A stretch of DNA of 64,000 nucleotides from Angiostrongylus vasorum (GCA_018806985.1 JADANN010000461.1:1178001-1242000), one strand, 5' to 3'. Positions 1 through 12,722 are shown, counted from the stretch's first letter. The notes: generated from the sequence alone by a model not told the origin. Numbers and translations are program-made.

Positions 1-3000
1 ATTATTCTTTCATTTGTGCTAAATTCGCGGACCGTTGGTATAAATCAAGGTTTTTTGCGTCGTATTTGTTAGAGGTGGTCTGCTACGCAAATGTGCTCAT
101 TGGTTCGATCCCGCGCGGCCGTTAACTAAGCAAAGAGTTCTACTGGGGGCTCACAAACTAGTACCGGGTTTATATTGGCTTAAACGCATTGATTCCTTAC
201 CACAATAATTGTAAAAGCCAGGTATGCACTCCATCACCTTTGTGGTGCTAAGATTGCAGACGAAAGATTGGCGCAACTCGGAGGATTGATCAACTTCGAA
301 CGCTTTATCGTATAAGCATGGCTTGTAATAGGAATTAATACGTGGTTTACCACAAAAGTTGAAGTGCTTCGTACACGGTAGTATGTTGAAGTTGGGACGA
401 GAACTAATCGCAATCTCAAATTGTTCATTACTTTCTGTTGCAGAACTCTAAGCATCTTAGAACTTTTTAGTACTTACTAGAAAGTGCATTGATAATGGAA
501 TATGTAATAAGGAATGAAATGGTAAAGACATGCGATAATTTCACAAACATCATTGCACCTATAGGGTTTCGTTGGTTTTAATTTTTCACAGGAACTTGAT
601 CAAAAATTCCAGTCTTTCTTATTGCCTGATATATGACTCACAGTTTTCCAGCTAACCAGTTGATTGGAACTTAGTGGTTCAGGTGGATTTTTTTCCTGGA
701 GTTCTGGGACATTGTAGCAACACTTTCAGAGTTCCCGTTCACTACACCCAAATGAAGAGGTTTGTAGTGGAGTAGGCAAGGCTAGCAGTCACATGAAAAA
801 AATCGTTTGTCACCACTGCGATGCGTAGTTTTTTTAGTAGTATAGGTTTACTGTTATGCATGACCTGCTTTTTAGAATCAACTTTTTTTAACGAGCCTAC
901 TTTGTTAAAAGAGCTGACCCCTAACCGTGTATTTCCATGTCCACAAACACTCAACTGCCAGAGCGAGGACCGAGCCAATCAATATGTCTAGAAGTTGTTG
1001 TTGAAATCCCTTTATTGAATCTGCTAATTCTTTTTCGTAGTTTTCTTTACTTTCTTTTTGCAATAACATAATTACCCCACAAAGGATGTAAACATATAGG
1101 AAAAGGGCTCCAGAAAAGTTCAAATTCAGAAAAGAACAAGTTCAGTAGCGAAACCATTTCTTTCGTTCCACAGCCACGTATTGAGGGGAAAAGTGTAGTG
1201 GTTACAGAAGCCGCTCAAAATAATAAGCGAAGAGCTATGGGTTCGATCACGAAACTAGCTAACCAGGTCTCCAATACCCCGATATCGGTAAGCTGGCACC
1301 AGACTTGTATGAAAAAGAACTCTGTTTGATCCAGAAGAGCTGGTAACTGGTTCCGATACAGACCTGAAAAAAGCCCTAAATCGGCTATCACATGACTCCA
1401 TGAGAATCCACATGACATGTGGATGCAATTCCATGGAACAGGCTACAAATCCTCAAACAACAGCCGAACAAAGGCCCAAAATTTAAAAAACTTTCGCTGA
1501 TGATGGATGAGAAGAAACGAGTAGAATAAAAGTGCTGGGACCAGCATAATTTGTGATTTCGGTCTAGGTAAATATATAAATCAAGTGTACTTGGCACATC
1601 AACGATAACGGAAAATCAGCTGGTACTTCTAGTCTTATAACTATGCCATGCTGACTCTTCTAATAATTCTCTTATTACTGATCTTCGAAACTTTTAAACA
1701 TTTTTTCTACAAAGGCAATCCGTTTTCTTCAATACATATGCTTTCTAAGTAGCTACAATTCGCCATTCATACTAATAAATAAGTTTCTGATTTCAGTTGC
1801 CAGGCGATTTGTTGTTTGAATGCAATTTCTGATGAAGTTGCTGCTATTCTGTGCAGGATACACATTCCTAGAAATGGAGCTATTTCTCCTCTGGATCAAA
1901 AATCTTCCATGATTAGTGAACTTTAGCCTATTAATCGATGATGATCTTATCATAGACAGATGGATGTTAAGCTGTTTAACGAAAGTGATTAATGATGAAC
2001 ACCACTGGTTGATGATATTACGCATGGTTCTAAACAGGCAATAATAATGATAGTAGTAGTAATAGTAGTAATACGGATTGTAATAATAGGTGTTAACTTG
2101 CTCCACCTTCTTAAAACACTTGTACAGTGTTCTTTGCTCGAACCAAGCCCCCAATTTTACATACTGATAAGTCCATGGAAGTCATTGTGTGAGTCAGATA
2201 TGCACTCAATGAGCTTTACGATGCCACGAATGGACTCATATGTATGGCGGCGCATCCCTGAGGGAACAGCGAACACATTATCCCTTTTCTCTTTACCACT
2301 TGAAAGCCTTCTTCGTTTGCTACAAAGTGTTCTTCTGAGTCTCAGTTTACAATGGTTTCAGGATAGTTGAATTATTGGTCGATAAAGAGCAATTTCTAAC
2401 ATTTTGTTAATGAATTCAAACGTGGAGAGTCAACCACGAAAGCGTTTTTGAAATGTTACATAAAAAGATGGGCCCACAAGGGCTTTAAACCAGCACCAAG
2501 AAGGTCTCAAAAGCTTAATAGTGGAGTTATGAGTCTTGATTTAGAAAAAATGCTCTAAGATGGTTTTTACCAGTAGTTGAATCGATAAGTTGATATCGAT
2601 CATCTGAAGGCAATAGTCTAAGCTGATAGTCAAGAGGACAGACTGGTTGAAAATGACCAAAAATCAGCACTCGTTTGTCATCTGAAAAACAATGGAAAGG
2701 CGAGAAAGCTCGATAAATAGATAACTCATGGATTAAATAACTGGCACGTAAATCGTCGTCAGACTACAAAAATTTTGATGTGTTAGGCTACGAAACTCTG
2801 CCCCACCCACCATACACATCAGATCTCGTGCTAACTAAATATAGCTAGCTACCATGGTAATGGAATCATCTTATCATGTTGTGTTGTCGATTTACCTGGA
2901 AAAAGCTCTACGGCATTTTAAAATTTTTGCTCCTTTATTTAGAATCCCTAGCCTAAATCTGCACGGCGTTCTGTTTCGTCGCTATCTCAGTGTACGTCAA

Positions 3001-3562
3001 TTAGCGAACATTGAAGAAAAAGAGATAGAACACGTCTTCTTGAAAGCAGAAAGAAACTAGGGACCCTTGAAGAATGCGGATGATACTATGAAAGTATCGC
3101 TACTTCTGTTAATGTTACCTGATCAGTTTAAAATTGAGAGAACTGAGCCGTAACAAAGCCCTAGTGGTAATAAATTACAAAATTGTCCATACAGTTACCT
3201 AAAGATTTGAAAGATTTACAAAGAAAAGAGGCAAATGCGAGTAATTTGATGACTATTCCCAGTTAAAGTGCTGGTCATGACTTTATATGGGAGCGACTAA
3301 AAGAAGAAGACGGTCTTATGGTTTTCAATAAAATAGATGAAGGTAAGAAGAAGACGTATTTCGGGAATTGACTAAGACGTATTTCAGGAATTGACTATCT
3401 TTACAAGGAATCGTTTTATGCTCCAGATTACGCTATTTGTCTGACCAATGTTTTGCTGAATACAGAGGTCTTTTTCCTAAGGTCCTGACATTACCTTATC
3501 ACTGCATTCCCTACACATCACCAAAAACAGTTACTGAGCACTTTCAATCGAAAACAATTTAA
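1..3562. other. Intergenic stretch with no supported gene
   Basis: No open frame here shows a recognisable domain, a run of splice-compatible exons or a polyadenylation context. It holds a degenerate TAG/TAA trinucleotide tract at about 2046-2092. A 22-base unit is duplicated in tandem near 3352-3400 (AAGACGTATTTC...GGAATTGACT, with one difference between the copies). A stretch at about 1480-1560 weakly resembles part of the dispersed repeat at 6180-6330. Confidence 0.6.
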
Positions 3563-3892
3563 ACCTCCCAACAGTTTATCGCCTCATCGTGGCTGGAAGG
3601 TGCTCCTGGTTGTCGGACTGCGATGTACACCGGCGGGTATTCATTCCCTCAGCGGGGTCTTCCAAGCTGAAAAGGAGTACGGCGTTTCCATCAGGAAACC
3701 TAGCTAAGAGTAAACCAATACAGGATCCACCACTGTCTTGGTAACAAACTACTCGCATGGTGGGAAAATCTCCGTCTGATTTACAAAGGCCGCGACCACC
3801 TGTGGTGGTGACGACCTGGGGAGACTTTGGCCAGGATGACCTCAGGACTTCTGGGAACCGGAACGATAGTGAGGACGGGCCATCCATGTAAA
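3563..3892 (+). repeat. Rep-B dispersed repeat, copy 1
   Basis: GC-rich repeat of about 330 bp. It opens with a CTCCCAACAG...CGCCTCATCG block and ends with GTGAGGACGGGCCAT. Related copies lie at 10668-10955 (minus), 13955-14347 (plus), 14605-14990 (plus), 51838-51956 (minus, partial) and 59044-59414 (minus). Open frames on either strand arise only from its GC richness and are not conserved between copies, so no protein is proposed. Confidence 0.8.
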
Positions 3893-3954
3893 CAATCTGA
3901 AATGAATTTTAACCTTTTTACTTTACTGCCTACTCTTTTTGATGGCATCGATAG

Positions 3955-4095
3955 AACTAGCTGAGAGACAGGCGAAACGAAGGCCCTGCATGGTGTGGTG
4001 GTGAACGCGTCACTCCCCCGAAAGGACAATTGCACGTTCGTTCCCCACCATAGGCACCTGCGGTGCAGCGTTTTGCAAATATCTCAGCTTCGTTG
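3955..4095 (+). repeat. Rep-C element with tRNA-like core, copy 1
   Basis: An element of about 140 bp running from CTAGCTGAGAGACAGG to GCAAATATCTCAGC. The centre, GCATGGTGTGGTGGTGAACGC followed by CGTTCGTTCCCC, resembles tRNA A and B boxes. It is related to 7570-7711, 17147-17288, 18387-18530 and 37862-37992. Confidence 0.7.
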
Positions 4096-4569
4096 GAATC
4101 TGAAATGAATTGCAGAAAAGCGACAGTCATTGAAGAAATTAATTGGTAAAGCCTCATCACTAGAGAAGTACATTGCGTTTTTTAAAAATTTCTGGAACTC
4201 TTCCTCCGCAATATTTCTATTATTGTGCTTTTGCTAACCAAGGAAGCACTTTTCTTTCCACATTCGGATCGTTTCTTCGCTATGATACTCGTTATGGTCT
4301 TCGTGGTCACCAAAGGTTTTCTAAAACGTACCTTGGCCTGAAATGTATTTTCAAGAAGAGAGAACGTCGGCAATGATGTAAATAGTATTTATCCATAGAG
4401 GATGAAGCATTCGGCATGATCGATTCCTTAGAGATACAGAATTCATTCGACTACAGTTGTAGCGCACTAGTAGTGATTAAATGCAAATCTGGCTTTTAAA
4501 ATGACTTATGGTGTCCACCGAAATGTCAGATCAGCATTTTATATCGTCGCGTAAAAGCATTTAAAACAA

Positions 4570-4857
4570 AGTATTAAAAGCGAAAGCTCTCAGCGTTGAT
4601 CAATCCCTGAGGGATGCGCCATGCATTCGACTTCATTAAGTATCGTTGAAGGTGATTGAATGCATATCTGGCCTTCACAATGATGCGCGGTGGCCTACCG
4701 ATGTATCGAGCCAATGGTGCTCTATCCTACTAGAGAAGTCTGCTACCAATTTACCGACTCTAGAGAAATGGAAGACTTGGTGGGATATTGGCGCGTGGAT
4801 CGATTCCACGTGTGTGTTGCAGGGCACCTCCGCCCACTACGCTACACGCGCTCCAAA
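4570..4857 (-). repeat. tRNA-derived SINE, nearly full length
   Basis: On the minus strand the head reads GCGCGTGTAGCGTAGTGG (A-box-like) and then a GATCGATCC B-box-like block. These are followed by the shared body (ACTTCTCTAGTAGGATAGAGC region, TATGCATTCAATCACC) and the CTGAGAGCTTT tail. About nineteen copies of this family occur in the window. The reading frames inside are by-products of the repeat. Confidence 0.85.
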
Positions 4858-5043
4858 ACAAAATATTATTGCGGAAAATCTCCTTACGCTCTGTGCCAGC
4901 TAATAATGGCCCATAATTCCCTCAGGATTCATTGTCACCGGAAAAAATCTGATCTTATCAGATCAAAAGAGATCCACAACCGTTCTTTATGAAAGGGCTC
5001 CGCCGAGTGAGGAAACCTCATCTGTGAGCTATTCAGCTCATTG

Positions 5044-5152
5044 GATTTTATTCGATACGGCTACGAAGATCCTTGTGAAGAGGTACAGTCGTGAACAGTC
5101 GATGTTGATCAATTCCGCTCTGAAGAAGACGGTGACGTCGAAACGTTATTAG
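5044..5152 (+). repeat. Penelope-like terminal motif, possible hammerhead core
   Basis: Contains GCTCTGAAGAAGACGG followed closely by GACGTCGAAACGTTA. The CTGANGA...GAAAC arrangement is that of a hammerhead ribozyme core. Known Penelope-like elements carry such motifs in their terminal repeats. Diverged relatives lie at 45.25, 47.2, 48.6, 49.85 and 54.5 kb. Assignment to Penelope-like elements is inferred from this motif only. Confidence 0.4.
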
Positions 5153-5565
5153 AATGAAAAAATTTGTTATAACCTTGTGTTGGTATAAGCATAGGAATCT
5201 AGAGAAATGAACAACCTGCGAGACCCCAGATGGACTTCGAAACAGCGACTGCTTTCCTGGGGCTCACGTGTTATCCACTACACCAACTGCGGTCCTTGCT
5301 TTCTCGTTCTCGCCATGTTTCGACTCTTCCGGTGTTGTCAACAACCATCCATCAGTGGGAATGATCTGGGCAGAACGAGTCGACATTGGACGCAGCTAAC
5401 CTACTGAATCCATTAAACCAGCGGTTCCGAGTTTTGATCACATCTCACCACTTTTGTGGTCGCACTTCATGCTTTGTCATGAAAACGAATACGCAATAAA
5501 TAAAAGTTAGAATCTTGCGTTAGCTTGATCATTTAAGAAAAAATCAACTCACTCTTTTTGACCTC

Positions 5566-5692
5566 TCAAACAGATCTGGTATCAATTCAAACCCTGGAGG
5601 GACGAAAGACTTGCTCAGCTGGAGTGCGTGGTCGGACGAAGATTTCAAGTGTACTGCACGGTACCTCTATCCACTACGGTATGTGCGCCTAC
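5566..5692 (-). repeat. SINE fragment (head part)
   Basis: Partial, diverged minus-strand copy of the tRNA-derived SINE. The head region (GGCGCACATACCGTAGTGG on the minus strand) and the part up to the GGTACCAGAC-like block can be seen; the body and tail are missing. Confidence 0.6.
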
Positions 5693-5984
5693 ACACCTAA
5701 GAGAATATAATACAAACAAGTTCGATATACAACAATAACAATAACGGTAAAGACCATCTGCGAAGATTATTTTCCACTAAATTACAGAAGCCCCATTTAT
5801 GAACTTGTAACCGGCAAGAGATCGTTCTTTGAGCGAGATCCGTCCGTAAATTGTAAAAGTAGCAAGATCTCAGTGGTTGCAAGTATATATGAACTGTATG
5901 TGAGAAGGATACATTAAAGAGATCGCGAGTTCTGATGACTATAGAACCTGTAAAAGTACGAAAAAAGAGGTAAAAAACGGCGGT

Positions 5985-6335
5985 AGTGGTGTCGATCACC
6001 ACGAGCACTGCGCTTGTTCGGTCTCGTCCCATGCATACTGAAGCCTCTTATTTTTTCGTGGTGGAGGTACTGATACCATACTTTTTTGAAAAAAACCACT
6101 TTCTACAGTCCAAGTGAAAACGCTCCAGTCTGGCTATCTCAGTAGTACAGAGAGAATCAACTCGACCAACATTCTACGACATTTATAAAGGAGACGGAAT
6201 ACTTAAGCAGCAGCCGAAGCCATACGTAAATGTTGGAGGGTCTTCGTGGATAATGGATGAGAGGAAACGAATCGAGTGTGAGAAGTGGTGGGATCCGCAC
6301 AGTAGGTGTGAAGACGAGTCGTATAAAATAAAACA
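5985..6335 (+). repeat. Rep-E dispersed repeat, copy 1
   Basis: Shares blocks in the same order with 55385-55720: ATCACCACGAGCAC, AAAAACCACT-CT-CAGTCCA, CTGGCTATCTCA, ATTCTACGACATT, AGCCATACGTAAATGTTGGA and GTGGGATCCGCACAGTAGG. Noncoding; no terminal structure was recognised. Confidence 0.6.
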
Positions 6336-7569
6336 AAACATAGAATTTTTCCTAGGAAGAAACGCGAAGGACACTGTACGCTGAAAAACCGACCTGTCAA
6401 CGGAAGAGTATAAAAGGATCACCATTGCTTTTACTGTCGATCACCTACGGTCCTATTGATTTGGTACCGTAGGAATGGTCCATACTAGTGTCGATGTTTA
6501 AAAAACACTTTAATGAAAACAATTGGCGTTTTATTGCATTGAATTCTTTTCTCGGTTTCCACTAACGAGGTTACGGTAGCTTTTCAAGAAGAAGACTTTT
6601 AATGTCCTTAATGAGTAAACACATTTAGTTTCTTTTCTTGCGCCACAGTGTAAAAACTTCTTCCAATCGAGATGAAAATCGACGCTCGCACGGTTTCGTA
6701 GACATAATTTTTTTCACAGAGTTAGTATTGAAATTTGGCGCGAAAGTTGGTGAAAGCTGCGGCAGAGCAAAACGCTCCAGGTCCGAACTACGTTGGCGAA
6801 GATGTACTAACCATTGCTTGGAAAAAAAAGAGTTCAATCGCCATCGTACAGTAGAAATTAGTCTGGCAAAGCTCAATGAAAATTTGACCTACTCTCTTGA
6901 AGATCTTTCATTACTTTTTGGCTTTAAGCTTTGGCAAGCTAACCCGAGCTGCCAGAAATGTTTTAATTGTTAGATGACCTTCAAGCGATACTGCCTTCTT
7001 CTTCAAAGACCCACATCAATTAGAGTTTAGTGATCGTCAGCTAAGGTGAAGTTTTCACGACATCGTCGTTCTCGAAATGCTTTTGAGCCTCATCGACTGG
7101 AACGTCGAAAAGCACTGTTTAAGAAATTTGATTTTTTAGACTGGGCTTACAGGGCTTCTTCATTCGGGCGGTGCTCTCGTTCACTGAATCGAAGCAAACT
7201 GTGCTCCAGTGAAACAAACAGCCGAGAAGAAAAATGAATCATATATGGTTCACCTTGTCGCAATATGCCAATAGGTTTCAGAAGTTTAATCTTTTATGCT
7301 AAATATCGTGGAAGTGCACTAAAATTGTCTGCACTCATCTTTGATTGACTTTTACTGCTTTGTATGAAATAAGCATTTCTCTCGTAAATTGTGGTGCAAT
7401 GGTGCAGAAACCCGAATGTTCTGTTTTACAAACAGCACCAGCGATTCCTACACTTCTGGTCTTATTTCATGTTTATTTTCTTTGGTTAAATAACTGATAA
7501 CATTTTTTTTAACTTATTGTTTACTACCTGCTATTTTTAACGGCAGGGCATACATTGCGAAATATAACT
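6336..7569. other. Unannotated stretch, nothing recognised
   Basis: A pair of overlapping open frames on opposite strands at 6625-6973 is arginine/lysine-rich and matches no family I know. No splice or polyadenylation context supports either. No repeat family found elsewhere in the window was seen here. Confidence 0.5.
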
Positions 7570-7711
7570 TTAATGATGCTGAGATATTTGCAAAACTCAA
7601 GGATCCGCATGGTGTGGTGGTGAGCGCGCTACTCCCCCGGAAAGGACAATAGCGCGTTCGTTCCCCACCGTAGACACCTGCGGAGTTCTGCAAATATCTC
7701 AGCATCATTAA
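7570..7711. mobile_element. Rep-C element with ~29 bp terminal inverted repeats, copy 2
   Basis: Both ends read TTAATGATGCTGAGATATTT on opposite strands. The inverted match runs about 29 bases with one mismatch (GCAAAACTC against GCAGAACTC). Inside is a GC-rich tRNA-like core: GCATGGTGTGGTGGTGAGCG and then CGCGTTCGTTCCCC. This is the cleanest copy of the family. The inverted ends suggest a MITE, while the core suggests a Pol III-derived (SINE-like) origin. Confidence 0.75.
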
Positions 7712-8529
7712 CTGATAACAGTTTTTTTAAAATAGTAAAACTACAGTGGTTCACCTGTTATGTGGGCAGTGCTGTTGCTTCTACACTGGCAACAAGTACT
7801 GAGTGGCCAACAAAAAACCCACATACGTTTTCCCTTGAGAACTGCCCAGTATACAGCGCTCCTCTACGAGTTCCTAGAGCGCCATTTAATTAGCAAATTC
7901 TCTATTTTTTTGCTGAGAAGACGGTGTTCCCGACTAAACCTACGTATACCATGAGCCGCTGCGTATCCTAACTGGAAACATTTCGGGATCTCTTTCAGGG
8001 AAGTGTTGCAAGCTTCCCCCAAACTGCCTTCTTTGGAAATTCTATACACTCGATTATAGGTTTTTTGGTAGATTCGGCATAAGGGATACACACACCATAT
8101 CCGTATCGACGCCGATATATGCTACTCATCAGCGACTGAATCCGTCGTTCAGTCCACCTAGTGTTTAGTAAGAGTTCTCTGGACCGCGTTTAAACTCCTC
8201 TCTCCCACCGTGGAGCACATAATTCACCTTCGCGATTAATCTCTTGCAAGAGGGAGGATAAATCTCTTACAACAGAATCCATAGATTTCAAAGAATAAGT
8301 GAATCAAAAAATAAGAAACTTTGCTGAGAACAAGAAGAAATTAAACGAAAATGAACCACTATTAGCATGAACGTTTATATCTACATTTTGTCGATCAACA
8401 ATCTGTTATCTTCTACCGCTTACATTTGTGTTCAAATCATTTTAGGCGTGATATGAGGAATTGCTGATGATATGCGGTTATGCGATAAATATTACCAGCT
8501 AGTTATCTGAAACCCATACCTTCCGTTAA
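7712..8529. other. Unannotated stretch, nothing recognised
   Basis: Short open frames of 64-75 codons on both strands show no domain, signal peptide or splice context that I can support. No repeat shared with the rest of the window was recognised. Confidence 0.5.
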
Positions 8530-8822
8530 AAGGATAAGGGATGAATGATGAAGCTTTTCGACGTTCCTCATTCGCTAGGGGATACAGCATGTATTAGGCT
8601 TCATCAAGCATCGCTAGAGTGATTGAATGCATGTCTGGCTTATGCAGTGACTTGCGGTGGCCTACTGATATGTCGATTAAGTGCTACTATCCACCCAAAC
8701 AGGTTTAGTAGACACTAATTTGCCGACTCCGACGGGAATGAAGACTTGGTGAGCCTTGGTCTCAGGGTCAAACGCCGGTGTATTGCAGAACACCTGTGAC
8801 CAATGTGTTGAACGCGCGCTCC
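8530..8822 (-). repeat. tRNA-derived SINE, diverged
   Basis: Minus-strand copy with tail, body and head all recognisable. The plus strand carries ATTGAATGCATGTCTGGC, GGTGGCCTACTGATATGTCG and a diverged head ending GAACGCGCGCTCC. Many substitutions point to an old insertion. Confidence 0.75.
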
Positions 8823-9344
8823 GGTGGAGCACAAAAAAAATAAAAAAAATAGTAAAGAAAAAAATAATACGTTTGGTTTTTTGAAAAGTTGGGAAAGCCG
8901 GTACCAAAAATATATCTTCGGATGGTATCCACAGATTCCATATGGGTATTGGGGATCCTCTACAGAATACAGTTTTAAATATTATGTTGCCACTGCTGTA
9001 GGGAACTAGAACAAGACATATCATATCTATGGTCAAATGTCCAATTAAAGCGAATATCAATAATTGGCTGGGGAATGTCGTGTATCCATTTCATTTTACG
9101 CTTATTGTTAGTTGGCTTCATCATCGGACCGATACTGTTTCCAAAGGGACACCTATCTTCTTCACTCCGTGACTCAATAATATTGCAAAAAGAACCCTCT
9201 GGTTACATCCTCTTATAATTCAGTAGCTATTTCGTTTGTGGAGATTTCTGTTCTCTCCTATTCTATTTCTATTCTATTCAGGTGCAGATTGGTTTATTGA
9301 TGTACGAATTGTGTTCATTTAAGTATGGTTATGCATCATTTGCT

Positions 9345-10400
9345 ACGTCCGACACTTTAGAACGTGAAGCGCCGTTTGATCGTCGTTGTTAGTAACCAGT
9401 AAGCAGCTAGTGAGTTTGAATCTTGTAACTTGAAATAATTTTTGAATGAATGGAACGAGAACTGCCGAAACCAGCTCGTCAAACACTTCATCACGCTTGC
9501 CCACCTGAAAAAGCCAAGTACAGACTGGAGAAATCCAAGGCGACTTGTGTTTCGGTCGAATTCACGAGTAATGATCTGTGCTAGGCGATTGTTTGTTTTT
9601 GAAGGAGTCGAAGTCGTCGTCGACATGCGCTGCCACAACAGATGACTCCAGTGAAGCTGTAAGAGCAAATAGCAGCAAGGTCTGTTTTTAGTATATCAAT
9701 TGTCATCATTCTTACTAAAACATAACATTTTACTAAGGCTTGTTAGGCTTGTTTCCAAGGAAATAACCTGGTTTGGTTACAGATCCAAGCCCACTGCGAG
9801 TTGTGGAGCTACGTATCATCATTTCTGTAAATAAAGAGCTTTAACATTGTTTCCGAATCATCATTACAGCGAAATTCATGTGGATTCTGCAGGAATCTTG
9901 CGCAAATCGTAAATATCTTAGGAAAACCCCGGTTCTTAGGGAGAAACGGAAACATTCTAAAAAGAGCAAAGAGAAGCCTGAAGAAATAAGCGAAGCAAGA
10001 AGCCGTATTTTTTTCCAAGATTTCATTTAAATCATTGTTACAATGGGGTTTAACACATTTCCAGAATATTCGGAACAGATTGGTGTAATCATTCCAGTCT
10101 GGTTCTACCATAACTGGTTCGGCGCTACTTGACGACTTGCAAAAAAGGTGAGAATTGCTGAGCTATCTTTTTATCTTTTCAACATGTTTCTTAGCAAGTT
10201 AACTTCTTTTGCTAAATCCCATCCCGATTAACAGTGTGGAGTTTCTCACAGGTGAAGTAGTGGTCAATGGGGTGGTGGTTGCAGGATACTGTCAAACATC
10301 AAGTCTGGCAAAATCTCAGTCAAATACTTCTGTATGTTAGACGATTTCTCATTGACTTATTGAAAACAATGTCGATCCTAAGGCAATATTTACCGCCGCT
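9345..10400 (+). repeat. Rep-D long dispersed repeat, copy 1
   Basis: Aligns by eye with 13590-13954 plus 14357-14525, and over a longer span with 59730-60668. Shared blocks include CGTCAAACACTTCATCACGC, AGACTGGAGAAATCCAAGG, TCAATTGTCATCATTCTTA, TGGTTTGGTTACAGA, AGTCTGG-TCT and AAAATCTCAGTCAAA. Open frames inside are not conserved among copies. Class unknown; no transposase or reverse transcriptase motif was seen. Confidence 0.65.
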
Positions 10401-10667
10401 TGGTGTCAAAATGCCGCACGTCCCAGGATTTCCATCGGTTGGTGCGTTCTTAGATTTTTTACAAGGCAGATGCAGTTATATATTTAGACCCTTAGATAAA
10501 GAGCGGAATGAATTATTTTTGTGCGCTAGAATAATGTTCCTAATTATTCCAAGAGTTTCCTAGCTAATTTTCTAGATAAGTTCAGCGTCCTGCTCACTTA
10601 AGTTTCACATTAATTTGGTTCATTTGACATCACTGAACGGTGCAATGATTTTCAAAACGTATTTGCT

Positions 10668-10955
10668 ATTGTGGTTCCCTGGAATCCCGAGGTCAGCCTG
10701 GCCAAAGTCTGCCCCAGGTCTCCACCACCACGGGCAGTCGCAGCCCTTGTGGATCAGAGCAAGATTTGCCATCATTCGACTTTTGATACCAGGACGATGG
10801 CGGATCCTGGTATTGGTTTGCTCTTAGCTAGGCTTCCTGATGAAAACGCCGGACTCCTTCTCAGCTTGGGAAACCCTGCCGTGGAGACGAATACCCCGCT
10901 GTACACAGCAGTCATGCAGTTCGACACCTAAGAACACCTTCCACCCACCATGAGT
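10668..10955 (-). repeat. Rep-B dispersed repeat, copy 2
   Basis: Minus-strand copy. The plus strand carries GGTTCCCTGGAATCCCGAGG, CCACCACGGGCAGTCGCAGC and CTTAGCTAGGCTTCCTGATG. It lies just downstream of Rep-D copy 1. Confidence 0.8.
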
Positions 10956-12117
10956 AACTACACTAACTAAAGTTGAGACCATGTGCACATTTATTCCAGT
11001 GTGAGCATCTGTAATCACAGAAGACTCTTCTTTGGGTCTTAGAATTCTGCTGATTATGCTTAGCGTTGGTTTATGTGTTTGTATGATATTTCGAACACTT
11101 AGGATCTAAGCAGCAGTTGCATGACTGAGACTAGTTGGGATATGCAGCTCATCGTCCTGATGCAAGAGCGAATTCGATGATGCTTTGTCCAGATTTGTTC
11201 AAAACGACCATAGAATCGTACTCACTGGCTTGAGCGCACTGAGGAATGGATATATTTCGTGCATTAGGTAGGTCTGCCTTCCTCTGATTCAACTAAACAT
11301 TGACTCCACAGTAGTACTAGGAGGTTTTTTACACTTTTTTCGTATATGTTTTTCTTTCTTGTTTGAGTCGATAGTTGACTAGCGTTCCATGGGTAGTTCT
11401 ATGGCCTATCCAGAAATCCTTCATTTCCCAGTTTTTGAGATCGTACTGTGCAGTAGTTAGTGCTGCTCTATTATGCACATGATCGCTGACCATTTCTCGC
11501 GATATGGTCTAGCGAGGCACACCATGAAGTACCAAACCATCCGTAGACGATGGAAAATACCGACTTGGCATTGCTAGGTGCAGTCGATTATGGATTTCAT
11601 TCTACAGTCCTAAAGGAAGTGGAATACACAGTATATCACCGAGAGATAATTCAACGTTGAGAACGTTATTCTTCTGGTCCTTATCGTTTTTTATTCAAGC
11701 TTCTGGAAGCAAATATCCCACATGGATGCACTGTGTTGTTTCGGAAAGCAAGACTTCCGAGTTTCCTTGTTTTCTAGGCCGTGTATCGTTGGATTTGGTA
11801 CACTACCAAGATGAAGAAGCTTGAAGAACCTTATAGAAGCTAAATTCTCAATACTTGCATTATTATGACTGTAATGCACCCATACGCAGTAAACACCACT
11901 TTTAAAGACAGGCGCAAATTGAGACATGCGTATTCTCTTTCTTGAGTATTTAATGTTGCGTCTAGAAGTTGTAATATTTGATAAATTTCGTCACTTTCGT
12001 TTGTTTAAGCTGGTAGAATCAGTTGTCCGAATCCTAGCACTTTTTTCATTCAATTCGTGTCTTCTATCCACGTTAATATCGGTTTCGTATTTCTTGACAA
12101 GCGAATTTCTAAGCGGT
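10956..12117. other. Unannotated stretch, nothing recognised
   Basis: Only short open frames without recognisable domains (for example 11691-11927 minus and 11926-12129 plus). No repeat shared with the rest of the window was seen before 12118. Confidence 0.5.
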
Positions 12118-12330
12118 GGCTTCCATTAGGGCGATAGTCGTCGATGTGGTCGATGAGCACCGTTGTCACCGGACTATCTGTCTTCAAAAGAGGAACTTAT
12201 CGCCTATGTTGCCTTAACATCGCACCATTTCAACATCATTGCATCATCATCATGAACGGCGGCGGCACCACCACCACCACCATATGAGCATCGCTCCGTT
12301 TTTTCCCAAACAATATTGTATGTTTTATAA
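12118..12330 (+). repeat. Second Rep-D associated block with CAC repeat
   Basis: Matches 60670-60860 in order: GAACTTATCGCC, ATCGCACC-TTTC, CATCATTGCAT and AACAATAT-TGT. It contains a short (CAC)n tract at about 12267-12282 and CATCATCATCAT at 12240-12252. This suggests that Rep-D continues beyond the part recognised at 9.3-10.4 kb. Confidence 0.5.
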
Positions 12331-12722
12331 CCTTATCAATGATCAAATAAGTAAAAAAATCGATAAACAAGTAAATAAAAAGGCAAATGAATAAGTAAAT
12401 AAATGAGGATAAATGAAAAGTAAGGGAGGTTAATTGACGAAATAAATAACAAAATAGATAAGAAAATGCAGGAATAAATGAGAAACAAAAAATTGATGAA
12501 AAACAAAGGAATAAGGAGCAGAAAAAAGAAAGAAGCAACAAATAAAAAAAGCAAAAAAAAGAGAAAGAATAAGTAAAAAAAATTAAAAAAAAATAAAAGC
12601 AAATAAATAAACGTAAAAAATGGAAACAAAAAAAATAAATAAAAAATAGTCAGGAAAATAAAGGAACGAAAATAAAAGACGAGGCAGAAATTAAAAAAAT
12701 AAAAACGAGTAAAAAATATGAA
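12331..12722. repeat. Strand-asymmetric A/G-rich low-complexity tract
   Basis: About 390 bases whose plus strand is almost entirely A with scattered G and T (AAATAAATAAG-type units) and nearly no C. The phenylalanine/leucine-rich open frames on the minus strand result from this composition and are not genes. Confidence 0.85.

Noticed and set aside
1753..2154. Minus-strand 133-codon frame with a tyrosine run
   Set aside because: The tyrosine run comes from a TAG/TAA microsatellite, and the rest has no domain or splice support.
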